In this document: in pieces, positions 13,320 through 24,462 of the stretch
How positions within the stretch are numbered: the first letter of the stretch is position 1
How the letters are laid out: each line of letters starts with the position of its first letter
Assembly (NCBI GenBank): GCA_022695795.1
Contig: MU404076.1
Span: 1-64,000 of the forward strand
DNA from: Biscogniauxia marginata
Taxonomy: Eukaryota > Ascomycota > Sordariomycetes > Xylariales > Xylariaceae
Direction of reading: 5' to 3'
DNA length: 64,000 nucleotides
The notes under the pieces: generated by a model
Database searches by the model: none
What the model saw: the letters and a program-made list of their open reading frames with translations, nothing else
What the model was told of the DNA's origin: nothing
Position numbers and translations under genes: made by a program

Positions 13320-14243
13320 TCAGAACATCCACTTTCTTTGGTTATCACTATGGATGCCAAATATCCCATACATTCCCAACAGCTTCTCTCTTGTTGGCGA
13401 CGTATCCTTATGAAGCAGTTCCGCGTATTTAGGACCGCCACCCCCACCGCTCTCGTCATCGTCGAGATCCATGATAGTCCCCTCACCTATGGCCACCGCT
13501 CGTCCGGCGATCTCCCTAAGCTCGCCTACAGTACCAAACGAAGCATGGTCGTTTACGACTGAGCTATATATCAGGTGCATGGCAACATCAACATGCATAT
13601 AGAATGGGGCGAAATGAAATCCGAGCTGGATGAGTTGGGCGGCAACATTAGTGTTCATAGCTGTATCTATCAGCCACGGCATGAGAATGTTAACTCGGAT
13701 CCCCTTCTCTGCGGACGGTTCCCGGCTGGCTCGGAACAGGCCAAGAGTGGCAAATTTTGCTCCCCCGTATATCACACTCCCTGGGAGAGTGGTATACGAT
13801 TAAGAGCTCAACACCTATGTGATGCGTTTGGTATGGACGGGTTCAGGCTTGATGGCCGTTGGTATGAGGATATATAGCTGCGCGAGTTTGAGCGTGTACA
13901 TAACACCTTTCGCGTTGACCTCTATTGAGGTGGCATCCGGCCGAAGCGGGTCTTCGTCTAGACTCGCCACACCCCCGTTAGCGCCCGTCACGAACGGCGT
14001 ATCGAAGGCCTCGGCGTTGATGATGGCATGGTCTAGTCTGCTACAGCCACGGCCACGGCCACGGCCAAACCTCACTGCCGATGTGAGAGCTGCTACTTGA
14101 TCCTCCCACGCCGTTACGTCGCATCGAACGAAGTTGGCATGTTGACTCTGCTTATTGATCAAGTCTGCCAGGGCTTCCGCGACTTCCGTTTTGACGACGT
14201 TGGCATACGAAAGCACCCCAAACGACAAAGACGATGACAGGCT
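13320..14243 (-). pseudogene. Short-chain dehydrogenase/reductase pseudogene
   Basis: One continuous frame reads as a classical SDR of the fungal 15-hydroxyprostaglandin-dehydrogenase-like type. It has a first strand SKPVIV, then FVRCDVTAWEDQVAA, LDHAIINAEAF (normally NAG), the helix segment GVMYTLKLAQLY, the catalytic YGGAK, and GIRVNILMPWLIDTAM. Two in-frame stops interrupt it just before the active site: TAG at 13815-13817 and TAA about five codons later, inside what should be the catalytic-serine segment (VLSS). No GT..AG intron of normal length removes them in phase. The glycine-rich TGxxxGIG cofactor motif is also missing: strand SKPVIV runs straight into LSFGVLSY, implying an internal loss of roughly 20-25 codons. 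There is no ATG upstream in frame. Both stops can arise by C-to-T change at CpA, the RIP signature. It lies beside the acyl-CoA synthetase gene, on the opposite strand. Confidence 0.8.
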
Positions 14244-15139
14244 TTGAGTTAAGTGAGGTTGTGTCTAACAGTCGTCAAGAAGCAATCAGCAAGAGAATAA
14301 TTTCATGGTAGCCGCAACGAGAAGTTAAGTCAACGTTGGCGGTGGCAAAGAGTTAATGAGAGCCAGTAAAACATCCTGCATATCGGAGGCAATGGACATA
14401 CTAGAGGCGTAGATTCACTACATGACATTAGCGAGATACGGCGACGTCGTGGATAAAAGCGATGGGGGAATCGCCGGAGCCTTGTAACGACGAAGGTACG
14501 GTGAGGCCTGGAATATCGATATTCACGGCGCTTGCGAGGTTAATATGGATGTCGATAAGGAGACCTGAGTGATACCGAGCTTAGATGCTTAAGGTGATGT
14601 CGTGAATGTCAGCGAGGAGATCGGGAACCCCCTGGATATCGGCGAAGATCACCCCTAAATAAAGGTAAGTCTAACGGCTTAGAGACATGTGAAAAGTGAA
14701 AAGTGAAAATCTCTGGATTATTGACCTCGCTACTACTAAAACCGGTCATTATCAATAACAGGAGTTTAGGTGTTGTTGAACTTCGGAAACATGGATGACA
14801 ACGGCGGCGTTGTCGTATTCTTACTTACCGAGGAAGAATACCTAGCGCGTTTTCTTTGGTTTCTGGGGTCCGGGGAAGACAGGGGTAGCTTTACCAGTGG
14901 GGTTACCGTACCCATGTATCACTTCAGTTACCTTCCCTTTCTCCCTTTCTTTACATTATATAAGTTTTGCAGCAATCCGAAAGAAAATTAAAATAACTCT
15001 TCTTCTCCCTTTCGTTAAACTGTATCGCCTCTTCATACCGGCTCTCTTGTGCTAGGAAATATCGTTTTCACGGGATTAATCTAGAGGTAGTCTCGTAGAA
15101 CGTTGTTGATATTGATAACTAGGGACAATCACGATAACT
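14244..15139. other. Intergenic: degenerate repeats and promoter of the synthetase
   Basis: From about 14430 to 14660 short blocks such as GATGTCG and GATATCGGCGA recur at irregular spacing, like a worn tandem repeat. From about 14930 the sequence becomes pyrimidine-rich and serves as the promoter and leader of the downstream acyl-CoA synthetase gene. Confidence 0.4.
14957..14964 (+). promoter_or_regulatory. TATA box of the acyl-CoA synthetase gene
   Basis: A perfect TATATAAG lies 176 bp before the ATG at 15140. It is flanked by CT-rich blocks (CCTTTCTCCCTTTC before it, CTTCTTCTCCC after it), the usual fungal core-promoter arrangement. Confidence 0.55.
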
Positions 15140-17493
15140 ATGGGCAGCGTGCAGGATGATGTTCATCGCCAATCACTCGAAAACCCCGAGGCTTTTTGGT
15201 CTCATCAAGCAGACCATCTGCACTGGCACAAGAAGCCTAGTTCAGTCCTGACAAGAACGACGAAGAAGCTCGGAAACGGCGTTGAGCACCCTCACTGGAG
15301 TTGGTTTGACGGTGGAGAAATATCAACGTGCTTCAACTGCGTAGATCGACATGTCCTTGCTGGAAACGGGCATCAACCCGCTATCTTCTATGATAGCCCC
15401 GTCACCAAAACAAAACGGACAATCACGTATGCCCAGTTGTTAGACGAGGTTGAAGTTACGGCTGGTGCTCTCAGAGAAGAGGGCGTCAAGAGAGGGGATG
15501 TCGTGCTTGTTTATAGTATGTAACCTCGTGCCGCATTCTCATCTTGATGATAAGTAAGCTTACGCTAAGTAGTGCCCATGATACCCGCTGCCCTCATCGG
15601 AATTCTTGCTATCAATCGTCTCGGCGCAATTCATGCAGTAGTCTTCGGTGGCTTTGCAGCAACTTCGCTAGCTCACCGCATAGATGCATCTAAGCCAGTC
15701 GCCATCCTTACGGCCTCGTGTGGTATCGATGGAGCCAAGCCGCCCATGGGCTATAAATCGTTCGTTTCGGAGGCTGTACAGCTCTCTAGTCACAAGCCAG
15801 ATCGCATCATCGTTTGGCAGCGAAACGAGCTGCGCTGGGATCCTTTGGATAGAACGGCTGGCGAGCGTGACTGGTTTAAGTTGGTACGCAGTTGTAGGGC
15901 AAGAGGGGTTAGGGCAGGTTGCGTTCCCGTTGCTGCTAACGAATGCATCTATATCATTTATACCAGCGGGACAACCGGCTCTCCCAAAGGTGTCACACGG
16001 GAAGCAGGCGGCCATGCGGTTGGTTTGCATCTCTCAATCAGCTATTTGTTTGGTATCCACGGGCCCGGCGATGTCATATTTACTGCAAGGTGAGAAAATT
16101 TGGCACCCATATTTGCAAACGATCCTTCTAATACACGCAGTGATATTGGCTGGGTGGTCGGACACTCGTATATCATTTATGGCCCTCTTCTTACTGGCGC
16201 CGCGACGGTTCTCTTCGAAGGAAAGCCGATTGGCACGCCGGATAGTTCCACGTTCTGGCGGATTATACAAGAGTACAATGTCACAAGTCTGTTCACAGCC
16301 CCAAGTGAGTAATAATTCCTGCGATACAACGAAGTTCGTGAAGTTAATCAGCTCGTAGCCGCATTACGGGCAATCAAAAGAGATGATCCAGACAACAAAT
16401 CCCTCAAGCTGATAGGCAGCCGAGGCGGTTTAAAGAGCTTCAGGGCATTATTCCTTGCCGGAGAAAGATCAGAACCTTCAATTATCACAATGTACCAGGA
16501 GCTAGTCCGGAAATATGGAGCACCCGGGGCTATGGTTATCGACAACTGGTGGTCTTCAGAATCAGGATCTCCAATATCTGGCATCAGCCTGAACCCTTAT
16601 GCGGGAAAGGTCAGGACTTCTCTTGATAGAAGCTATAAGCCACTACAGGTCAAGCCGGGGAGTGCTGGGAAGCTGATGCCAGGGTTTGACGTCAGAGTGG
16701 TTGATGACAGTGGTGATGAAGTTAACAGAGGTAAGATGGGGAATATCGTGATGGCGTTTCCTCTTGCTCCAACAGGATTCACAACTTTATGGAAGGACGA
16801 AGAGAGGTTCTACAAGAGTTATTTGAAGAGATTCAATGGTAGATGGATTGATACTGGCGGTACGTGTTTGAATATGATTTGCCCCCCGTTCAGCTGACTG
16901 ACACAGGGTAGATGCCGGCATGATAGATTCAGATGGATACATTAGCATCATGAGCCGGAGTGATGATCTGATCAACACTGCAGGCCATCGGCTTTCTACT
17001 GGTAGGTTTGATCACAAACTTGCGAGATTACTCCTGACAAGTAGGAATAGGGTCCATCGAGCAAGCAATTACAAGCCACCCACTGGTAGCTGAAGCTAGC
17101 GTGGTCGGCATCCCGGATTCTTTGAAAGGGCAACTTCCGTTCGCATTCATCACTCTCTCGGTACCCGATCACCCTACATCCGCTATCCCGGACGCTAAGG
17201 TGTCTGACGAAGTCCAACGACAAGTTCGGAAACAGATCGGGGGTATTGCTTCTCTAGGGGGTATAATCCAAGGAAAGGGGATGATCCCTAAGACTAGGTC
17301 TGGAAAGACCTTAAGGCGCGTTCTACGAGAACTGGTCGAAAACGCTGTGCATGGGGAATATGAAAAGGACGTTCAATATCCCGCGACTATCGAGGACGTA
17401 TCGGTAATCCAAGTGGCAAGAGCTAAGGTCCGTGAATATTTCGACCAAAAGGGCGGCACCCATAAGGCGATCGAAGAGAGAGCGAAGTTGTAG
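15140..17493 (+). CDS. Propionyl/acetyl-CoA synthetase-like enzyme, peroxisomal
   Basis: ANL-superfamily short-chain acyl-CoA synthetase (acyl-adenylate then acyl-CoA), closest in feel to PrpE/ACSS3. Exons: 15140-15515, 15573-16089, 16141-16304, 16359-16859, 16912-17001 and 17051-17493, together 696 residues, a full-length family size. Introns are 49-57 bp with good GTATGT/GTGAGT donors, and every junction restores a conserved block. Features in order: ACS N-terminal region (PEAFWSHQADHLHWHK), GAIHAVVFGGFA, the ATP P-loop YTSGTTGSPKGV, SDIGWVVGHSYIIYGPL, NWWSSESGSPI, WIDTGDAGMIDSDGYI, the hinge and AGHRLSTGSIEQAI, and the catalytic Lys region RSGKTLRRVLREL. The last three residues are AKL, a canonical PTS1, so peroxisomal location is likely. 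The substrate cannot be read from sequence; propionate, acetate or another short acid are all possible. It converges on an organic-anion-type permease gene, which suggests uptake followed by activation. Confidence 0.93.
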
Positions 17494-18168
17494 GTCCGGG
17501 TGCTGCGAGTAGCAAGGGCCCCTATATGCCTAGATGCTCCTTGAGTCTCTGTGTTGCCGGGATTTGGCGGTCCGATGTTATCTCATCGACTAGAGAATCG
17601 AGTATCTTGTCAAGCTAATCATTGCATTCTGCTCGTTACAAGTGGAAATAGCTTAGAAAATGTTAAGGCAGAGCCTTTTGGTTCACAAGATGCCTTTCAA
17701 CTTGTCTTGGACTGCTGCGAAGCTACAGAATGCACGGGTACCCGGGTTGCGAGGCTTATAATCCCTTTACAAGAAGGCACAATCACGAGATCAGATATCA
17801 TGCCCCTGAGGTTTAGGGATGCATTATGGGTTGATAAGGTAGCATCATTCTCGAAACCGCTTCAATTATTCCCCAGCAAAACTTTGCCATTGGACACGGC
17901 GTCTTTCCCTGAGTTGCTCTGTGCCTCTGCAGGAGAAGTACTCTTTCATCAAAGGCCTTAGCTTGACAATTCACTGTCTGGCACGGTGGATGCAGGGCGG
18001 CAGATGAAAAGCATGAGCTAGATCTAATAAAGCTCCACGACAAGCTATGCTTTCATATATGCCGCAACTTAGATTAATACATCGCGTACGGAACTTGTAG
18101 TTCCTTGTCGGCTTCACGTTTACGACCAAGGGGCTATGCGCCTTCCGCAGTCTCCTCCCCTCGCCACA
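17494..18168. other. Convergent intergenic spacer
   Basis: This 3'-to-3' spacer separates the synthetase and the MFS permease. It holds no recognisable gene; short open frames here have no family features. It should contain both 3' untranslated regions. Confidence 0.5.
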
Positions 18169-20352
18169 TCATAGGCTGTAGATGAATTCTGGGTTTTCGC
18201 GGTCTGTCAGGTCCATAAACTCCTGTCCGTCAACTTTCTGATAACCCGGACTTTGTCGGACGGCCGCTTTGATCTGGTTCTGGCGTCTACACCAATAATA
18301 TATGAAGATCAAGACGGCCCAGGAGACGCAGGTGCAGATGATAACGACGGTGATCGCATTGTTATATTGGGGTGCATCCTGTGGTCTGAAGACCTGCGGG
18401 CCGATTATCTACTTCGTGTTAACTATCTCCTGTTCTGGAATCGAAGTCATCATTCATCTCATCCTCTAGGGGACGAAACACTTGTAGGGTATCAATTGAT
18501 AAACAAAGAAAATTAGACCTTTCAGAAGCAAATTGAAAAATCCGTGTTCATGAGAAGAGTGAAGGGGTTTAGAAGAAACTAAAGGTTGAGGGCTGAGGGT
18601 TCAAACAGGGGCATATCTTTACTCACGTTACCAACGCAGTATGCGATCAGGTACATTGCTGCTGAAGTGGTCTTCTTCGTCCACCCAGCTACATTGGTCG
18701 AGATAAGCCCAAGAAGTGCCACGAAGCCAGTTGACAAAGATTGGTACAGGTAATACCCTACGAGCCGCCCAATCTTGTTCTCCAAGGGTAGGAGGCGAAT
18801 GAGAAGTAAGCCGAGGATGGCCAGCAAGAGACCGCCAGCACCAAATAGCTAATAAATTTTATCGATATGTTTTCTCAAGTAAATAACTTCTTCAGGGGGT
18901 GGTTATACTTACGATACGATTCCGGAACCTATCCCCGAGATGCCCACAGATAAGAAGCGTGATGATCTGAACAACACCACCGGGTGCCCCCAGCAATAAT
19001 GACTGGTTGTTGGTGAAGCCGAACGAGACGATTAATTGTGAAAAATAGTTAGAGAAGCCACCTGTTAGGACTGTCATTATTATGGTGGGACTGAGGAGAG
19101 TAACTGGTGTGACGTACCATTGGGGATCGTCGAGAACACACTGTATAGGACGAAGGCCCATATCATCGGGTCCGTAAAGGCTTCTTTACACTGGTCTTTG
19201 CGTAAATTAACATCTTCTCAAGGGTTCGAAGACCACCATTCATGAATCAATATGTAGCTTACACCACTTGAAGTGCTTATTACCCACACCCTGCTGATTG
19301 ACACGAATCCTCTCAACTGCCATGAGCCGCTCCTGCTGGGTGAGGAATCGTGCGTTAAGTTGGCTATCCGGCATAAGATATAGGAACAGCGCGCCGACGA
19401 AAGCCGTAAAGAAGCCGGTAACGAGAAAGACCAGTTGCCAGCCAGTGATAAGTAGAGGATGCCGCTCGGTGCCTACGGCGATGCCGTACGCGACGCAGCC
19501 GCCAATGATCTGCGCCCAGCCGTTGAAACTGAACCACCAGCCAACGCGGGTACCTTGCTCCCGAATCGTGTACCACTGGGAGGTAAAAAGAGCGAAACCC
19601 GGGCTGACGGCGGCCTCGAATACGCCGAGGAAGAACCTCACCGTCATCGCCCCGGCAAAGTTCTTTTGCTCGGGTCGTAGAAGTTTAGTCTCTGACACTA
19701 CCCGTATCCTGCTTCAGATGCGGAGCGTTTTAGGGTTCTCCTTACCTTGACTGCTGCCATGCAACAGAGAACAAGCCCCCACGTTATGACGTTAAAGGCA
19801 GAGTACTTCGCTAGGGGAAGTCGCTGGAGGAGGCGGTTCGTTGGCCATTCCCAGAAAAGGTATCCAAAGTAAAATATCGAAGCCACCCAGTTGTATTGAT
19901 TCACTGCCATTCCGTCTGTGTCAGAAAGGGCCAAACATAAATCGATAGACTGAAGGACTTGCCCCCGATATGTATATCATCCTACAAGAAAACAGCGGTA
20001 AGCGACTCGACTTTCATCTAATAGTTATAAGTGATAATGGCTGACTCACTTTTATGCCCATAACAGATGCGTATGAGAGAGTTGTTTTGTCCAGATAATT
20101 AAGTCCATACACTATGCAGAGTAACGGCATCATGTGAAGATCAATCTTCCTCAGCAACTTCTTTTCCGCCTCGCGGCTCAACACAATCGCTTCCCCTTCG
20201 TGGGCAGCCACAAGTTTCAATGCCTCGTCGTAGTCATTGTTATCTACATGTTTGCGCATAGCATTGACCTCGGAGGTTTTAGATTCTCCTGTCTTACCAG
20301 TGTCGGCCATTGGACCTACAGCAGGAGCAGTTGTGTTCTTGACGTTGGGCAT
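18169..20352 (-). CDS. MFS permease, Dal5/allantoate family
   Basis: Major facilitator of the anion:cation symporter group (Dal5/allantoate, Tna1-like), a plasma-membrane importer of small organic anions. Exons in gene order: 20352-20050, 19949-19746, 19662-19263, 19195-19118, 19061-18913, 18848-18627 and 18408-18169, giving 531 residues. Seen in the sequence: the cytosolic N-terminus ending REAEKKLLRKIDLHMMPLL, first helix VYGLNYLDKTTLSYASVMGIK, then NQYNWVASIFYFGYLFWEWP, MTVRFFLGVFEAAVSPGF, the cytosolic loop LTQQERLMAVERIRVNQQG, YFSQLIVSFGFTNNQSLLLG, and the late helices AMYLIAYCVGNIIGPQVF. All are family hallmarks. The junction between exons 1 and 2 is uncertain: a DDIHIGGK segment just upstream of my acceptor also looks coding, so a small extra exon is possible. 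The final intron (218 bp) is longer than the rest. Substrate unknown. Confidence 0.9.
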
Positions 20353-23300
20353 GATCACCGGATGTGTGAGAGTTGAAGTGTAAAGTTAAAGCATCCAAGT
20401 TGAATCTGACATTAAACAAGTAGTCCAATGGGCCTTTTGAACCTTTTATCTATAGGTCACATCGGTTAAGACGTCGATCGTTGATACTCTGTGCTCGCTG
20501 ATACGCAATGCAACATCACCGAAACTGATTGGTCGTTGATTTAAAAGCTAGAATGAATAGAGATAATTCGTATCTATGCGTGCAGCACTATGCGGCACAT
20601 AACGGTATTGACAATTAAATGTATAAAGACTCGAGGGTAGTAGCTTTGAGTTTGATTATCGCGTGAATGAGGTCATCGGAATTGGGACTTAAGCTAGCTA
20701 TTTCATAGGACTTTGCAATGCCTTCAGTCTATATCTGAGTAGAGATCATAGCCCCGATTTACCCTTCGAATGAATTCATGTTGTCATATTGTCTTACTTC
20801 GGCCGAAATGAAAGCAACTAAGTATGCAGTAACACTAATAAACAAACTAAGAGTCGTCCTTCTAGACAAGACGACAGCTTATGCTATATCGGACTATGGC
20901 GTAACCAACCACAACGCCGTTAGTTGAATCAAAAGCGACTCAACTTGATTAGACTTTGCTGATAGTTAGAGCAACATTCATCGCCCTGGTAAGAACAGGC
21001 AATAGGACGCTGATAATCAGGGTTATCTCTAGTGCACAAGAGAGCCGTGATGGTAGGATCTTTTACGAGCGCAATACATAAAAAGACAAACGGCGAGTGG
21101 TTGGAATTGGATATATTCTAGTTGGAATGCCAAGATAAATTTATAAATATAGGGGTGAGGCCGGAATCCTATCTTTCGTGTTTATCCTCATATATTATTC
21201 ACTAGCGAACTGCCCTCCTTTAAGCCCAGTCGACAGCCTGTCAACTCAATTAAAATAAGCACCTACACATAGTGCTTAAGTAGTCAGTAGTCTGTCTACC
21301 TTATTACCGGGTGCCAACTGATTACGTGAACTCGCAATATCCTACCGAAACTGGCAATTAACCGGAGGGCGTGGTTTGGGCGTTGCGAGGTAAGCAGGAA
21401 AAAGGGCAGTTAGTATCGTTCATTCCCGACGTAGACTCAGCGAAACCCGAGGAAAATATTGCCACGGACAACATTATCATCTGGATGGGTAGTGAGGGAG
21501 AAGGGGGGTGGCTAGCTAAACCACCCCCTAACTAACAACTTCTGTAATTGTTGCCTACGAGTATAGTAACAAAAGGGACACGTAACTATTTGCACTCATG
21601 CTAGAGGAGACGTAAGCGGTTATCCACGCTAGAATTCTTATCAAGCCAGTTACCATAGATGAATACTAGGTATACGAACGACGCCAATGAGCGAAAAACA
21701 CGCCGGCTCGACAGCTTGGTTCATGAGCTAGGTTAAAGTGATATCGATAAACACGAAACGAGATATTGAAACCAAGAAGTCCTAGAAACTTAATCCACCC
21801 CCCTTCCACTCTCTCTTCCTCTATCTCTATGGTGGAATCGGTTGGGCCGGGAAGGGAGGGAAGGTCTTAGGTTACGGGACTGACCGAACTCCCGGCGATA
21901 GGCCTTACTGGTAGCGATAGAGCCAAGCACTAGACCTCGATGGGAACATTTTCTATTAGGTACATAGACGGATCGAATGTGCTGCGAAAGACGAATGAGA
22001 AACGGGGGGGGAGAGGGTGACACGGAGCGGATCGTAACGTTGTAGCGCGCGACACCGACAACTACAGTTGAGCCCGAGTTGACTTCTAAGTCCGAGTCCG
22101 AGTGTCCCCTTCCTGGTAAATCATCAATTTAAAGATCAGGGAATCATTATTTAGAATAGCGCTGTCCCGGCTCGAGCAATTACTTTATACGAAGATAACT
22201 TCTCTTCATCTTGCCCATTTAAACCTCCCACCCATTGCCGTTTGGTGGCCAAGGTGTGCTCGTCCTTGCCTGACCGTCCCGCTCACCCAAAAGTCAAGCA
22301 TGTTTATCGTCATTTTCCCCAGGAATTTGATCATCGATGGGCCGTACCTAACCTATGTAGATCTCCACCGATAAGCGAAGAAGAGGGAAAAGATCCGAGA
22401 ATCTACCTACCTAAATCTAGCTGTGTACGTATCTGCTGCAAGGTGCACGAGATTTGATCGGATCGTCATGGTAGATTAAAAATAGGATCAACTGAGATCT
22501 AGATCTACTGGAGTAGCCATGGCCATTATGCTGCCATTTTACCCAATATTTCATTTTATACTCGGGCATTGTTAGATTCTGTAGTTTCCAAGGCTGAGCG
22601 ACAACTCATCAACACCACATAGCATAAAGATATTTAAGCACAATATTGCGATGCCTAAGAGAGAGAAGAGTCGCTCAACGTGGACAATGTAGTTAGCTGT
22701 TTAGTATACTTCATCTACGTATCAAATGGTAGTATTTCCTAAGCATTCTAATCATTTATTCTCATCTAGATCAGGGTGTTTCCCTGGATTCTGGCAATGA
22801 CAGAAAAAATAATATGGCACAGGAGAATGTAATGAAGGGGCGCTGGACCAAAACTTGGCCTCCTAGTAATGCCTGCTTTGCCTTAGAACTAACGTACAAG
22901 ACTCGGCAGACACTTTGAAGTGACTTGTCCAGAGACCAATAAAACACCCAGCGAACACCAGATATCTGTAGACTCCCTCAAGATATATAAACGTCGCTGT
23001 CGGCTGAAAATTTGTACAAGAACGCGAAAGCCTTTATAGCACTGGCGGCAAGAGCACACAAAATAAAAGGTGAATACTTCTTGGGTGACGAGACAAGGGC
23101 GAGTAGTTGAAATGGTTTTCTTTTTGATTTGGCCAAGGGCTTCTCCGAATGAATCCAGGCTCCCAAAATGGATTATCGCCTAGAAAACCTGTCCTCATTC
23201 CTAAGAAATCCTTTTCATGTCCATCCCAACGGCCCGTTATATAAAAACGAAGACTGCGCTGATCGTAAATCCTTCGTGGCGAGGTATCTTTGGCTGTCCG

Positions 23301-23555
23301 TAACACCGAGACAAGAAATTACAAGAATCAAAAATCCTGGGGGCGTCGAATAGTCAAACCTCCCCGCCTAAAAAAGGCCGCAATGCAGAATAACGTTGCC
23401 GTTTCTACTACTCTCCATCTAAACCGAACCACTCCCTTCCCAAAAACAACTTCTAATTCGCTTTCCCGTCATGAGATTCGATGGCCGTGAAATTAGGTAT
23501 TACCGAAAATTAAGAGAATCTGGGGTCATGGCGCGAAACCGGAGCCAGAAGCCAT
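20353..23555. other. Intergenic region, no gene seen
   Basis: The left end is the promoter of the permease and the right end is the 3' flank of the wall-protein gene. Between them I see AT-rich unique sequence with no family motif, no long open frame and no obvious repeat. Confidence 0.5.
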
Positions 23556-24258
23556 TTATAGGACGAAGGCAGCCAGGCCGAGGACACCGGCGAGACCGGC
23601 ACCAGAGAGGGCAGCAGCCTTGCCGGCACCGGCGGTGGGGATAGCGGTAGCCGAGGTGGTCGGGGCACCGCTGCTGGTAGGAACACCGCCAGTGGGGTAA
23701 GTAGCAGGAGTGGTGGCCGGGACAGTACCGTTGGAGTAGGAGACTGTTGGGTACGTAACCTCAGAAGTCGGGTAAGCCGGGGGAGGGGCGGGAGCCGAGC
23801 TGTGTCTATATTAGCTGGAGATCGTTTATCCTAGATTCAGTAACCCTTACCAAGTGGCGCAGATCACGGAAGAGGTGGTGTAGACCGGGACGGTAGCAGT
23901 GCAAGGGCAGTCCGTGATGGTCAGAGTAGTGGCCTGTAGGTGTCTGTTAGCTTCACGTGCGGCTTCCTAGTGGTGCTGGCTGCGCCGTCCGCTGTGCATT
24001 CGCGCGACTTGCTAGCTCTTTCGAGCTAGTATCCCGTCCGTAACAGCAGCAAGAGAAACGCCTGCCTGGGGAGCCTCGTACCTCAGTGACGGTGTAGGTA
24101 TTGGTGCCGTAGGTGATCTGGGTAGCACTCGGGCAGAAGGTCTCGTAGACATCGGTGTACACGGTAGTGGTATAAGTACCGTTGGATGGGGGAGCAGCAA
24201 CCGGGTAGCTGGCCGAGACACCGGCGGCGAAAGCAAGAGTAGCAGCAGTGAACTTCAT
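23556..24258 (-). CDS. Small secreted GPI-type cell-wall protein (ccg-6-like)
   Basis: 167 residues from exons 24258-24082, 23933-23851 and 23799-23556 (introns 148 and 51 bp). It begins with a clear signal peptide (MKFTAATLAFAAGVSA). The mature part has the paired-cysteine pattern of Neurospora CCG-6-like wall proteins: VYETFCPSATQITYGTNTYT, then ATTLTITDCPCTATVPVY and SSVICATC. A Ser/Thr/Pro-rich stalk follows (APPPAYPTSEVTYPT and TTPATYPTGGVPTSS). The tail ends in a small-residue site and a hydrophobic stretch (LAGVLGLAAFVL), as expected for a GPI anchor signal. NGT sequons are present near the start and in the stalk. The protein is probably heavily O-glycosylated and abundant: the gene has a TATA box and a long pyrimidine-rich leader. 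Its molecular function in the wall is unknown. Confidence 0.85.
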
Positions 24259-24454
24259 TTTGACTAAGTTGTCTGGTATTAAGTTGCTCGGGAGAGAGTA
24301 TGAGTTGTCGAGAGGTTTAGTTTAGGGTAGAGTGATTAGATTATGTTGGATAACGAGTGAAATTGACTTAAAAGTCAGGGTGTGGTTTGCTAGCAAATGA
24401 GTGTGGGTGAGGAAGGAAGGAGAAAAGGATTGTCGGTTTACTTGGAATAATCGA

Positions 24455-24462
24455 CTTATATA
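24455..24462 (-). promoter_or_regulatory. TATA box of the wall-protein gene
   Basis: Reads TATATAAG on the minus strand, 197 bp before the ATG. It is followed by a long C/T-rich leader (blocks CTTTTCTCCTTCCTTCCTC), typical of strongly expressed fungal genes. Confidence 0.55.

Noticed and set aside
18253..18516. Plus-strand 87-codon frame
   Set aside because: It overlaps the last exon of the MFS permease on the other strand and is its shadow.
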